This document shows, piece after piece, positions 1-10,126 of a stretch of DNA of 64,000 bases. Every line of letters begins with the position of its first letter. Position 1 is the first letter of the stretch. Location: contig NC_063062.1 of NCBI RefSeq assembly GCF_018812025.1, forward strand, positions 39,913,496 through 39,977,495, read 5' to 3'. This stretch comes from Megalobrama amblycephala. Taxonomy: Eukaryota; Chordata; Actinopteri; Cypriniformes; Xenocyprididae. A model generated the notes under the pieces. It saw only the letters and a program-made list of their open reading frames with translations. It was not told the origin of the DNA and ran no database searches. A program made the position numbers and the translations under genes.

Positions 1-1400
1 CGAGCGAACGCACAGAGTAGCATTATAACAAATTTGAACACACAAATGTGTCTAATATTTTAAAACAGAGCTGCTTTACATCAGATACGTTTGACCTGAA
101 GAAGCAGAAGCAGCAACTGCGGCATAATAAAAGCTGTTGACGATACGTTTGACGCACTTGTCTTTCATTAGCAATCACTCTATGATTTTATATTGCTTAA
201 GTGAATGGAATAGAAATATTGAAGCTAAACATTTCAATGTTAAACATTAATGTTCTAAACATTAATGTTGTGCAACATAATTATATATTATTTTACTGAA
301 TTACAGAGCTTTAATAATAAAGTTGTGGATAAAGCACCACTTTCTCAAAAAATAAAACATTGAACATTTGAAAATAGTTCCAAATAGTAGTTTAGTTTAT
401 ATTACATCTTTAATCAGCAATATAAACTAGTGATTTTGACTAAATTTGCCCCTAACAGAAAGGCTTGTAATAGAAGTCAAATGGTGTAACCGGTTACACC
501 ATTTGACATTTCAATTTAAAATCAAATTTGACAGGTTTTATCATGGACACCTATGTAAGCACATGGCCTTGGTGGAAATATTTCAAATGTAATTTTTAAA
601 GTTAACACACATTTTTATAATAATGATGAATTATCAATGTATTTATGGGGTCATACCATTTGACATGTATACCTAAGAATACCTAACCATACCCTAAAAA
701 TGTCAAAATATCTCATATTTTAAAGACAGTTACTAACCTTTGCATGCAGCATTAAGTGTCACCAGGGGTCCCTCTTTGTGATATAATTTCCTGTCACATG
801 GTTTTCTTGCACAATATTAACAAAATGGCTCCTTGAGTGGTGGTTACACCACCTTGACACTTCAGGAATTTGACTTGACTCCAATGATTCCCCAAATTAT
901 TTATAATATTCAGAACAATGGTGTTAAATTTATTTTTATTTACTATTAAATTATTCTAATGTAAGATTATGCCAAACTACCTTATATGGTGTTTTATTGA
1001 GAATTTCACCTTTTTTAAATAAGATCAATTATTTGATACCAAGTTTTTACGGTTACACCACATTGACATTTTTGCAATCAATCCCCAAATATTCTCTCAA
1101 AATTGATTAAAACCAGAAATTTTAGACTTGGTCCTCAAAAAAGAGAATGTATGTAAGTAAGTTGTTAATTTATTTTGCAATTTTTACACTTTTAAATTTA
1201 ACTAAAACTATGAGGACACAAAAAAATGAGCGTCACGTCATTGACCCATCTACTAGAATGGCCATAGCAGTCATTCTGACAGTTCACGCTATAGACTGAA
1301 TATTATTTTTGTCATGTCATATTTACATTCAAAGCTTCTATGTGGAACAGCTAGTTCGTGCATTCATGACCTCAAGGCTACTGTAATAGTCTACTGGTTG
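1..1400. other. AT-rich non-coding stretch with a repeated ggttacacca motif
   Basis: No convincing coding region is seen. The stretch is AT-rich and holds a perfect 32-bp palindrome (separate entry). Single copies of the same half-site occur near 842 and 1051, and a weaker one near 655. The spacing of about 160-210 bp suggests a degenerate tandem array or an old transposon interior. Nothing else could be assigned. Confidence 0.5.
476..507. repeat. Perfect 32-bp palindrome centred on aacc/ggtt
   Basis: Positions 476-491 are the exact reverse complement of 492-507; the half-site reads ggttacaccatttgac. Direct-orientation half-sites recur at about 842 (ggttacaccaccttgaca) and 1051 (ggttacaccacattgaca). 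The role is unknown. It could be a head-to-head junction of two repeat units or a binding site. Confidence 0.8.
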
Positions 1401-1401
1401 G

Positions 1402-1746
1402 TTGATAAAAAAAAACACCATAATAAACACCATGATAAACACCATATTAGCCCATCGTATAGATTTTAAAATCTTGTTAATTACTTACAAAGCACTAAAT
1501 GGTTTATCTCCCCAGTACCTAAGTGAGCTCTTAATACATTATAGTCCTTCACGTTTATTGCAATCTCAGAATTCAGGCCAGCTGATAATACCTAGAATAT
1601 CAAAATCAACCGCAGGCGGTAGATCATTTTCCTTTTTAACACCTAAACTCTGGAACAATCTTCCTAGCATTGTTCGGGAAGCAGACACACTCTGTCAGTT
1701 TAAATCTAGACTAAAAACACATCTCTTTAACCTGGCATACACATAA
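1402..1746 (+). pseudogene. C-terminal end of a LINE ORF2 (L2/Rex1-like)
   Basis: The reading frame encodes the C-terminal tail that follows the reverse transcriptase in a common group of fish non-LTR retrotransposons. Recognisable blocks are FKILLITYKALNGLSPQYL, a PRISKS region, SFLTPKLWNNLP and FKSRLKTHLF near the end. The reverse transcriptase core and endonuclease are missing, so this is a 5'-truncated copy. The same family is represented by the reverse transcriptase fragment at 21.3-22.6 kb. It has no separate host function. The family-level call is firm; the clade (L2, Rex1 or CR1-like) is less certain. Confidence 0.8.
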
Positions 1747-2422
1747 CACATTATCAATTTATATTTTCAAATCCGTTAAAGGATTATTAGGCTACATAAA
1801 TTAGGTCAGCCGGAACCGGGAACACTTCCTATAACACCAGATGTACTCGTTACATCAGAAGAAGAATGGCATCTACGCTAATATTAGTCTCTCTCTGTTT
1901 ATCCCGAGGTTTACTGTAGTCTGCCAGATCCAGGCCATATCCAGATGAGATGAAGGACCTGCACCTAGACATGAAGACAACCCTAAACTAAATTATCCCT
2001 TGCAAAGGCCTCCTTTCCTTTCCCTATGTATAGATAAAACATTATAAAAAATTATTCCAGTTTGCATGGATCCGTGGAAATGACTCATTTTTCTGTATTA
2101 TGCGGGCCAGACAAGTAATTTGCCGATGTAACTTTGTAAAAAAAAGACTAAGCGTCTGCACACATACACATTCACACGCGCATACTTATAGACTAAACAC
2201 GTAAATGAACGGCAAGAATGCATTAAAGTCTTCTGTTTTCAGTTAAAAGATGTAATTTAGGTGGCCCCTAAGTTAATAAATAACAGAAGTGATTCAATCA
2301 AAAATCTACTTTAAAGCCAAAACCATCAACAATCCTTTTCCTATTATCACTGTGAAGCTGCTTTGAAACAATCTGTGGAAACAATTTATTTTGATATTCT
2401 ATTTAAAATAAAATTACATTAC
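1402..2422 (+). mobile_element. 5'-truncated LINE 3' end with 3' UTR
   Basis: The ORF2 tail (stop near 1746) runs into a 3' UTR of about 670 bp. It closes at about 2340-2420 with the phrase gaagctgctttgaaacaatc followed by aaaataaaattacattacat. That is the short tandem-repeat tail (ttaca units) typical of L2-like fish LINEs. The 5' end is truncated inside ORF2, as expected from target-primed reverse transcription. Confidence 0.7.
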
Positions 2423-3312
2423 ATAATAAACTTTATAGGCTATATTATTGAATTATTTATACGCCAGTTTCTGAATGTTGATTGATATAAATTATGTAGA
2501 CTACTAGTGTAGATAATGCAATTTTCAGAAACAACAAATAAAACGGAAAAGAAAACTCAAACAGGAAACTTGTAGCTAGTTTTATACTCTGGTAATTTTA
2601 TAAATGCAATTTACTAATGTATAATATTGGGGTGTCAACTGATTGCATGACATCAGGTCAGAGTGTTGACAGCTCCGTGAAATAGCCTGGAAGTGCTGTG
2701 GTTTTGCTGTATTATATACTGAAAAAACGAATAATATTTTAAGTTACTTCCATTTTTGAACAAATAGAGTAGTAATTTAAGTCATAAATACACAAGCCTG
2801 ATTTTTGTTTTAATTGTCAGAATCTATCGTAGCTTACATGACAAATAAAAAAGTCACAAACATGATGCTAGCTTAAAATTATAATTTAATGAATAAATAA
2901 TTAATTAATTAGTGCCGGGCGCACTCCTGCTGACAGCTCTTTTGTTGTAGTCATAGTGGTTTTCAAAATTTAAGTGCGACCCTTTTTTTCTTTTTAAATT
3001 AACGCAACCCATATACACCCATTTACATGGAAATGCAATCAAGTCAAGCCAAGCCAAGCATAAGAATACTAATATATAACTATTTAATGTTAGTAACAGA
3101 TTCATTGTTTGCTGCATGATTAAAATGATGGTTGCCAAACTATTATTTATTATGTAAACTAGGCTTTAGCTTACTTCAGGCGCATTCCAAAATCCACAGA
3201 AAAAAAATCAGAAAGGACAGTTCTGTAATGTATGTTGTGGGGTGAGCTTGTTAAATTATATTTTTCAAACTAAATTGCTTTATTTGAAAACTGAGACAAG
3301 CATAAGACATAC
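2423..3312. other. AT-rich stretch, nothing recognised
   Basis: Several short frames exist, but none has recognisable motifs, splice context or compositional support. The stretch is probably degraded repeat sequence. Confidence 0.4.
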
Positions 3313-3314
3313 AT

Positions 3315-3534
3315 TAGCTATGTTTCCATCCACCTATTTTTATGTTTTGGGATATTACATACAGTGACTTCTCTTATAGTGATATTTAACACCAGTTTAT
3401 CAGAAAGTGATCATTTTCTTCTCTTTTGACTTACTGAACTGAATGGAAACATTGCTTTATTCACAATTTTTTATCCAATATTCCAATTTTACGTACAAGT
3501 TAAACTCACAACTTTAGATGCAAACATAGCTACT
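3315..3534. mobile_element. Candidate MITE with tagctatgttt inverted ends
   Basis: The left end starts tagctatgtttccatccacc and the right end finishes gatgcaaacatagcta. These are inverted repeats of each other for the outer 11 bases and about 220 bp apart. There is no coding capacity. The superfamily is not assigned because no clear target duplication beyond the terminal TA is seen. Confidence 0.4.
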
Positions 3535-3957
3535 GAGGCAGGCATAAGTTCCTTTCTATCTGTTTGTTTTAGGTGTTTGTTTTTGCAATTAATGTAATTG
3601 TAATGAATGAATTTATATATGTTGCTGTGCTTTTAATTTGCCATAATTTAAGTCTAAATCAAATTTACAAATGAATACAGTAATGAAATCAATACTGATT
3701 AAAGCAGCTTTGCATCTAACTAAAGTGAAGTTTATTAAATGGATGCTGTCTTATTGGGAGAATAAAAACCTTCCCTATACACCTTCCCTTTACCCTACCC
3801 AATAAATACTTTTATTAAATTTTATTAAACACTTTATTAAACACTCGTCAGGCAGTCTATTTCCACTTTTAGAACATAATTTTCATTTTTATTGAAAAAA
3901 AAAAAGTCTTTCTAGGTGTAGTATGTGATGTGAAAATGGAGAAGAGCGAGCGCAGCA

Positions 3958-4034
3958 AAAGGCGGATTCGAACCCACATTGATCACATTAAAAGCCAGGA
4001 GTGTGATCCTTACTCACTACTGCTGCACCACTAA
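3958..4034 (-). repeat. tRNA-derived SINE head (minus strand)
   Basis: The minus strand carries a perfect B-box-like ggttcgaatcc (plus-strand ggattcgaaccc near 3965). It is preceded by a tRNA-like stretch reading gtggtgcagcag at its start. The A box is weak. It is probably the pol III head of a SINE rather than a functional tRNA gene, since no cloverleaf with a clear anticodon stem could be drawn. Confidence 0.4.
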
Positions 4035-4853
4035 AGCATTTGCCAAGAAAGGACACTATTTGCACTTAGGGTAAATAGGCACTCCGTTATGGTTTCTATA
4101 GCATACTGATCATCTGTTTGAGCCAGTCGGGTGCTTTCACAAAATACCCTATTGCAGTCCAAAAGAAACTGTCTCTGCGCCATGTGCTGCTGCTACTACT
4201 ACTTTATTCCTCACTGCCAAAAGTTTTGGGTTAAAAGGAAGTTGTGCTCATTGTTACCATTACGTACATACAGAGGGTGCACAATCTCATGAAAAAGTAC
4301 AATAAAACGAAGGTGTGCATCACCACATTAAGGATTACAAACAGTTACGACAGGCAGTGTCAATGTGGCACAACACCTGTTTTAATTGAAATATTCATGA
4401 TATAGTGACCCAAGAACCACGCTGAGCCTACTGCATCAGTCATCATAAGCCAACAACATTGATGGAAGGGTGATGCACATGGAAGAGACACTTTAGCAGG
4501 ATACCGAATAGATAGATTTTGAGTGTAATTGTTACGGAACTGAAACTCAGAGACAGAGTAATAAGGTGAACAGGTTGTTTTATTGACAGCACTGAGTGTA
4601 ATGGCAGAAAACAGGTGAGTAGACAATGCAATGATACTTTCAATGAATGGGGATGGATAATAGCTGAAATGTCCTTTCTTACAGATGCGGGGAATCGCGG
4701 ATGCCTGGACCGATGGATGGCTGAAGCATACACCTCGCTGACTAGACTTGTAAATTTGGAACAAAAGGAACAGATCTGTAAGAACCACTTCTTTTGTTGT
4801 ACTCACAGTTACACGTCGGTTTCACACATTTTGGCCCTGTTGGCCTTCCATAT

Positions 4854-4992
4854 GACACCAATGTCTTTGAGAAGTATGTCTCACCACAGACACATGACAC
4901 CAACCACTTTAAGAAGTACATCTCACAACAGACACATGACACCAACCACTTTGAGAAGTATGTCTCACCACAAACACATGACACCAACGAGA
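4854..4992. repeat. 42-bp minisatellite, about 3.3 copies
   Basis: Direct repeats start at 4854, 4896 and 4938, each opening gacaccaa and containing gagaagt or aagaagta, followed by a partial copy. The period of 42 is divisible by three, so frames stay open on both strands across the array; the resulting periodic peptides are best explained as repeat artefacts. Just upstream, near 4530, a sequence starting tgttacgg and containing a polyadenylation-like tttatt resembles the start of an LTR in minus orientation, but no second end was found. Confidence 0.75.
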
Positions 4993-5164
4993 AGTGTCAC
5001 CACCACAATAAATTAATATCTTACCCTCATGTTTTTTTTCTTCATCTTTCCTTTGTTATCTTTCTTAACAAGCATTAACTTTTTGGTCCCACTTTATAAT
5101 AAGTGGCCTTAACTACTATGTACTTTTAAATTAATAATTTGATACAACACACTTATTGTGTACA

Positions 5165-6245
5165 AACCCGATCCCAAAAAAGTTGGGACACTTTACAAAT
5201 TGTGAATAAAAAAGGAATGTAATAACTTACAAATCTCATAAACTTATATTGTATTCACAATAGAATATAGATAACATATCAAATGTTGAAAGTGAGACAT
5301 TTTGAAATGTCATGCCAAATATTGGCTCATTTTGGATTTCACGAGAGCTACACATTCCAAAAAAGTTGGGACAGGTAGCAATAAGAGGCCGGAAAAGTTA
5401 AATGTACATATAAGGAACAGCTGGAGGACCAATTTGCAACTTATTAGGTCAATTGGCAACATGATTGGGTATAAAAAGAGCCTCTCAGAGTAGCAGTGTC
5501 TCTCAGAAGTCAAGATGGGCAGAGGATCACCAATTCCCCCAATGCTGCAGCGAAAAATAGTGGAGCAAAACCAGAAAGGAGTTTCTCAGAGAAAAATTGC
5601 AAAGAGTTTGAAGTTATCATCATCTACAGTGCAGAATATCATCCAAAGATTCAGAGAATCTGGAACAATCTCTGTGCGTAAGGGTCAAGGCCGGAAAACC
5701 ATACTGGATGCCTGTGATCTTCGGGCCCTTAGACAGCACTGCATCACATACAGGAATGCTACTGTAATGGAAATCACAACATGGGCTCAGGAATACTTCC
5801 AGAAAACATTGTCGGTGAACACATCCACCGTGCCATTCGTCGTTGCCGGCTAAAACTCTATAGGTCAAAAAAGAAGCCATATCTAAACATGATCCAGAAG
5901 CGCAGGCGTTTTCTCTGGGCCAAGGCTCATTTAAAACTGTTCTGTGGTCAGACGAATCAAAATTTGAAGTTCTTTTTGGAAAACTGGGACGCCATGTCAT
6001 CCGGACTAAAGAGGACAAGGACAACCCAAGTTGTTATCAGCGCTCAGTTCAGAAGCCTGCATCTCTGATGGTATGGGGTTGCATGAGTGCGTGTGGCATG
6101 GGCAGCTTACACATCTGGAAAGGCACCATCAATGCTGAAAGGTATATCCAAGTTCTAGAACAACATATGCTCCCATCCAGACGTCATCTCTTTCAGGGAA
6201 GACCTTGCATTTTCCAACATGACAATGCCAGACCACATACTATCG
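5165..6245 (+). mobile_element. 3'-truncated Tc1-like transposon
   Basis: The left end has the Tc1-type sequence cccaaaaaagttgggacac, repeated internally near 5357. About 350 bp of leader is followed by a Tc1 transposase reading frame. The homology stops abruptly at about 6245, inside the transposase after the second catalytic aspartate, so the right inverted repeat is missing. Confidence 0.8.
5515..6245 (+). pseudogene. Tc1-like transposase (frameshifted, truncated)
   Basis: This is a DDE transposase of the Tc1/mariner superfamily, which cuts and pastes at TA dinucleotides. The N-terminal helix-turn-helix is readable from the ATG at 5515 (QRKIAKSLKLSSSTVQNI). At least two frameshifts follow, near 5790-5830 and 5930-5990. 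The first catalytic aspartate is visible in WSDESKFE near 5950, and the second in FQHDNARPH near 6225. The third catalytic residue and the C-terminus are lost to truncation. It is a non-functional relic. Confidence 0.85.
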
Positions 6246-7079
6246 TAAATTGGAACAGCTTGATTACCGTAGCCTAACGTTAAAATGGCGCTGCGAGTCG
6301 TCGTCATGGAAGAGCTGATTTGTTTTAACTTTTCCAAACCTATACTAACGCTACCTCAAAGCATTTTCATAATCATTCCCCAAAAAACTTGTAAGTATTT
6401 ATCAAAAATATTTTTAGACAAGAGAGAGAATATGATCCAAAGTTACTCTCTTTTGCGGACATTTTGTGTCTCACAGTTTCATGTGAAGCTTACGGGGCAT
6501 GTATTTTCAATAAATAAATAATTGGATAAATTTTAGTGATATGATTACTGCTTAAGACTGTGGTCCTTATCCTGTTACTCATGAGTAGCGACCCCCGCTC
6601 TGCACATTTTGAATACAGGGGTTTGTTCTATTTATTCGTAAGCTAAGTGTCCTATGAAGTTGACTTCACAGGATATTCCACCATGAATGATTCCAGTTCA
6701 AAAGGAGCATATGTTCCATTCAAAAAGTGCGCGAGACGTGTCTACAAAGAAGATCTCACGATCACGATTATATAAAATCCAACAAATTATAATACTTGAT
6801 GTGGCAATTTTATATAGAAAAATACAACAAATAAAAAGCACATTTTCAGTCTTCACTCTTATCGATTAGCTTTTTCAAGTCTAATTCTGAAGCATTTGAA
6901 TATTGGTGTCAATTTTTTTTTTTTTTTTTTTTAGATTAGAGCAAATATGTAAACATAGAGTGAATGCTTAGAAATATAGAAATGGCAAAGGGCATGTTTG
7001 TAAATAAATTCAATGGTTGAGATGAGAATGATTATGCATGTGCTGTGCTTAATCGAGTACTGCTATTACATTTCAGTAA
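6246..7079 (+). other. Non-coding stretch; possible 5' UTR exon of the downstream gene
   Basis: After the truncated Tc1 an ATG-containing segment (6285-6391) ends in a good splice donor, ttgtaagta. It could be a 5' non-coding or alternative first exon for the gene starting at 7080, but the encoded residues match nothing I recognise. The remainder is AT-rich, with a T tract near 6907-6932. Confidence 0.3.
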
Positions 7080-7906
7080 ATGTTAGTCATGTTAGCGAAG
7101 GTGATTTGCAGAGGAGCTCAGAAGTATGTTAAGGTCCCTGAGACTGATGGGGAATTGAACTATCACCAGTTTTCACCAGGAAGGTTTGAATACTTCTTTG
7201 GTAACATATGGACGTAATAGGGCATATGAGCTTAGGTGCATCATAATGTATTATATTCATTTAATTGTAAATACCATTATTAACTACAGAAACTTTTCTG
7301 ACTTCATTCTTATCCCAACATAGCTGCAAAAAAATTTGGCCTGCCAACAGATTTAGAGGTGATTTAGAAGGATTCATCAGGGACTGTGGTTGATGCCAAC
7401 ATATTCAGTGAACTCCTCCTGCAAGGCAGTGTCACTCTCATAGCCTGTTTGGATGATGGTGTGTACAGTTTTACTGTAATGCTATGACAGTGTTGGTCCA
7501 GCGACTGTTTTAGACACATTTTTTCATAAATTATTTGAAGTTAAAGTATGAAAACTGTTTAATTTGACTTTGTGAATTTGTTTTACCCAAAAATCTAGAC
7601 ACATCTGATGTCCTAATGTCATCAATGCATCAGCACAGATTACTGACAATCCCCCGAGAAATAAAGCAAGGATGACAGATGACTGTACTACTACTGACAA
7701 ACAAGCAGCAAAAAATGTAAGTTATGTAAATGTTATCAAAATTGTTACCTCTTGCCTTGTATACTGATTAGTCATTATCCAAGCTTTAAGATAAAGCACA
7801 ACTATGACCTCTTTACCAGGGTTCTGATCATATTACTGCACAGCACTTATAGGCTGCTGGTCTTGTTGCATAGCATTTGCTGTCAAGGACAATTTATTTC
7901 TGTCCT

Positions 7907-8176
7907 TAATATTTTATTATATCTATAGATGGACCAGTCGACCAGCCATAAACCAGACTTTTTGTTGTTGTTGTTGTTGTTGGCCGTGTTTTGAAAATAC
8001 AACCCTGTGCACAAACTACATTTTGTGTGACATTAAAATTACAGTATGTTATTTCAGCAAATAAAAAAGTTAATTGCACAAAAATAGCCTCTTTCCTGAG
8101 CTTGAAGTACAAAACATAAGAAGTGTTCAAATTGGACCCACCCACCATCCTAACAAGCAATTTTTGCTCGGTAGCG

Positions 8177-8213
<37 letters not shown>

Positions 8214-8215
8214 TA
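7907..8215. repeat. Simple repeats in an intron: ttg repeat and A tract
   Basis: A short (ttg)n run lies at about 7965-7983, and an uninterrupted run of about 30 A lies at about 8180-8210. Frames that cross the A tract are artefacts. Confidence 0.7.
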
Positions 8216-8508
8216 AATGCAGTTTCGCAGCAAAAATTTTCCCCATATATAATAGTCTGGATTGTAAGAATGTACAGGGAGACTTTGTTTACAAAAACGA
8301 TCTTGATAGCCAATGTTTTCTAAGTAAGGCTGTATAACTTCCTATTAATTTAATATGAGTGAGTATACTACAGAATACTAATATGCTGGAGCTGTGGCTT
8401 CATTTTGTTGATGTCCTGAGTCATTGCCATATCTTTCATATAGTTGTAACTGAGGGTTTACTCACACTCTACTTCACTTTGTGTCTACAGCCCCTTTAGC
8501 TGTGACTA

Positions 8509-10126
8509 CAGGTGCTGGTCATATCATTAGAATATCATCAAAAAGTTGATTTATTTCACTAATTCCATTCAAAAAGTGAAACTTGTATATTATATTCATT
8601 CATTACACACGGACTGATATATTTCAAATGTTTATTTCTTTTAATTTTGATGATTAGAACTGACAACTAAGGAAAATTCCAAATTCAGTATCTCAGAAAA
8701 TTAGAATATTACTTAAGACCAATACAAAGAAAGGATGTAATGGCCAACTGAAATCTTGGCCAACTGAAAAGTATGAACATGAAAAGTATGAGCATGCAGC
8801 ACTCAATACTTAGTTGGGGCTCCTTTTGCCTGAATTACTGCAGCAATGCGGCGTGGCATGGAGTCGATCAGTCTGTGCACTGCTCAGGTGTTATGAGAGC
8901 CCAGGTTGCTCTGATAGTGGCCTTCAGCTCTTCTGCATTGTTGGGTCTGGCATATCGCATCTTCCTCTTAACAATACCCCATAGATTTTCTATCGGGTTA
9001 AGGTCAGGCGAGTTTGTTAGCCAATTAAGAACAGGGACACCATGGTCCTTAAACCAGGTACTGGTAGCTTTGGCACTGTGTGCAGGTGCCAAGTCGTGTT
9101 GGAAAATGAAATCTGCATCTCCATAAAGTTGGTCAGCAGCAGGAAGCATGAAGTGCTCTAAAACTTCCTAGTATACGGCTACGTTGACCTTGGACCTCAG
9201 AAAACACAGTGGACCAACACCAGCAGATGACATGGCACCTCAAACCATCACTGACTATGGAAACTTTACACTGGACCTCAAGCAATGTGGATTGTGTGCC
9301 TCTCCTCTCTTCCTCCAGACTCTGGGATCCTGATTTCCAAAGGAAATGCAAAATTTACTTTCATCAGAGAACATAACTTTGGACCACTCAGCAGCAGTCC
9401 AGTCCTTTTTGCCTTTAGCCCAGGCAAGACGCATCTGACGCTGTCTGTTGTTCAAGAGTGGCTTGACACAAGGAATGCGACAGCTGAAACCCATGTCTTG
9501 CATACGTCTGTGCGTAGTGGTTCTTGAAGCACTGACTCCAGCTGCAGTCCACTCTTTGTGAATCTCCCCCACATTTTTGAATGGGTTTTGTTTCACAATC
9601 CTCTCCAGGGTACGGTTATCCCTATTGCTTGTACACTTTTTTTCTACCACATCTTTTCCTTTCCCTCGTCTCTCTATTAATGTGCTTGGACACAGAGCTC
9701 TGTGAACAGCCAGCCTCTTTTGCAATGGCCTTTTGTGTCTTGCCCTCCTTGTGCAAGGTGTCAATGGTCGTCTTTTGGACAACTGTCAAGTCAGCAGTCT
9801 TCCCCATGATTGTGTAGCCTACAGAACTAGACTGAGAGACCATTTAAAGGCCTTTGCAGGTGTTTTGAGTTCATTAGCTGATTAGAGTGTGGCACCAGGT
9901 GTCTTCAATATTGAACCTTTTCACAATATTCTAATTTTCTGAGATACTGAATTTGGGATTTTCCTTAGTTGTCAGTTATAATCATCAAAATTAAAAGAAA
10001 TAAACATTTGAAATATATCAGTCTGTGTGTAATGAATGAATATAATATACAAGTTTCACTTTTTGAATGGAATTAGTGAAATAAATAAACTTTTTGATGA
10101 TATTCTAATTATATGACCAGCACCTG
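8509..10126 (-). mobile_element. Full-length Tc1-like transposon with about 210-bp TIRs
   Basis: The element starts caggtgctggtcat and ends with its reverse complement. It is flanked by TA at 8507-8508 and 10127-10128. The inverted repeats stay recognisable for about 210 bp with only a few differences. It lies in an intron of the SAMD3-like gene, between exons 3 and 4, with its transposase in the opposite orientation. Confidence 0.92.
8803..9807 (-). pseudogene. Tc1-like transposase, inactive
   Basis: The protein starts MGKTADLTVVQKT (ATG at 9807; an upstream ATG at 9843 is also in frame). It keeps the paired helix-turn-helix (KTQKAIAKEAGCSQSSVSKH), then VMFSDESKFCISFGNQ with the first D, FQHDLAPAHSAK with the second D, and SPDLNPIENLWG with the final E. 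It ends in APTKY. The coding frame is broken: a frameshift occurs between the N-terminal part (to about 9625) and the rest, a tryptophan codon has become TGA near 9238, and a TAG lies near 9170. All catalytic residues survive, so inactivation is by nonsense and frameshift lesions only. It is the same lineage as the copy at 33-34 kb. Confidence 0.9.

Noticed and set aside
3958..4034. Functional tRNA gene on the minus strand
   Set aside because: Only the B box is convincing; the A box and stems are poor, as in SINE heads.
4615..5078. Several overlapping frames with MHDTNHFEKY-type repeats
   Set aside because: They are products of the 42-bp minisatellite, whose period is divisible by three; there is no gene context.
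6285..6521. Small gene starting MALRVVVMEELICFNF
   Set aside because: No recognisable domain; the segment ends at a splice donor and reads better as a possible leader exon of the gene at 7080.
7906..8323. Frames with poly-lysine or poly-phenylalanine stretches
   Set aside because: They are translations of the A tract at about 8180-8210.
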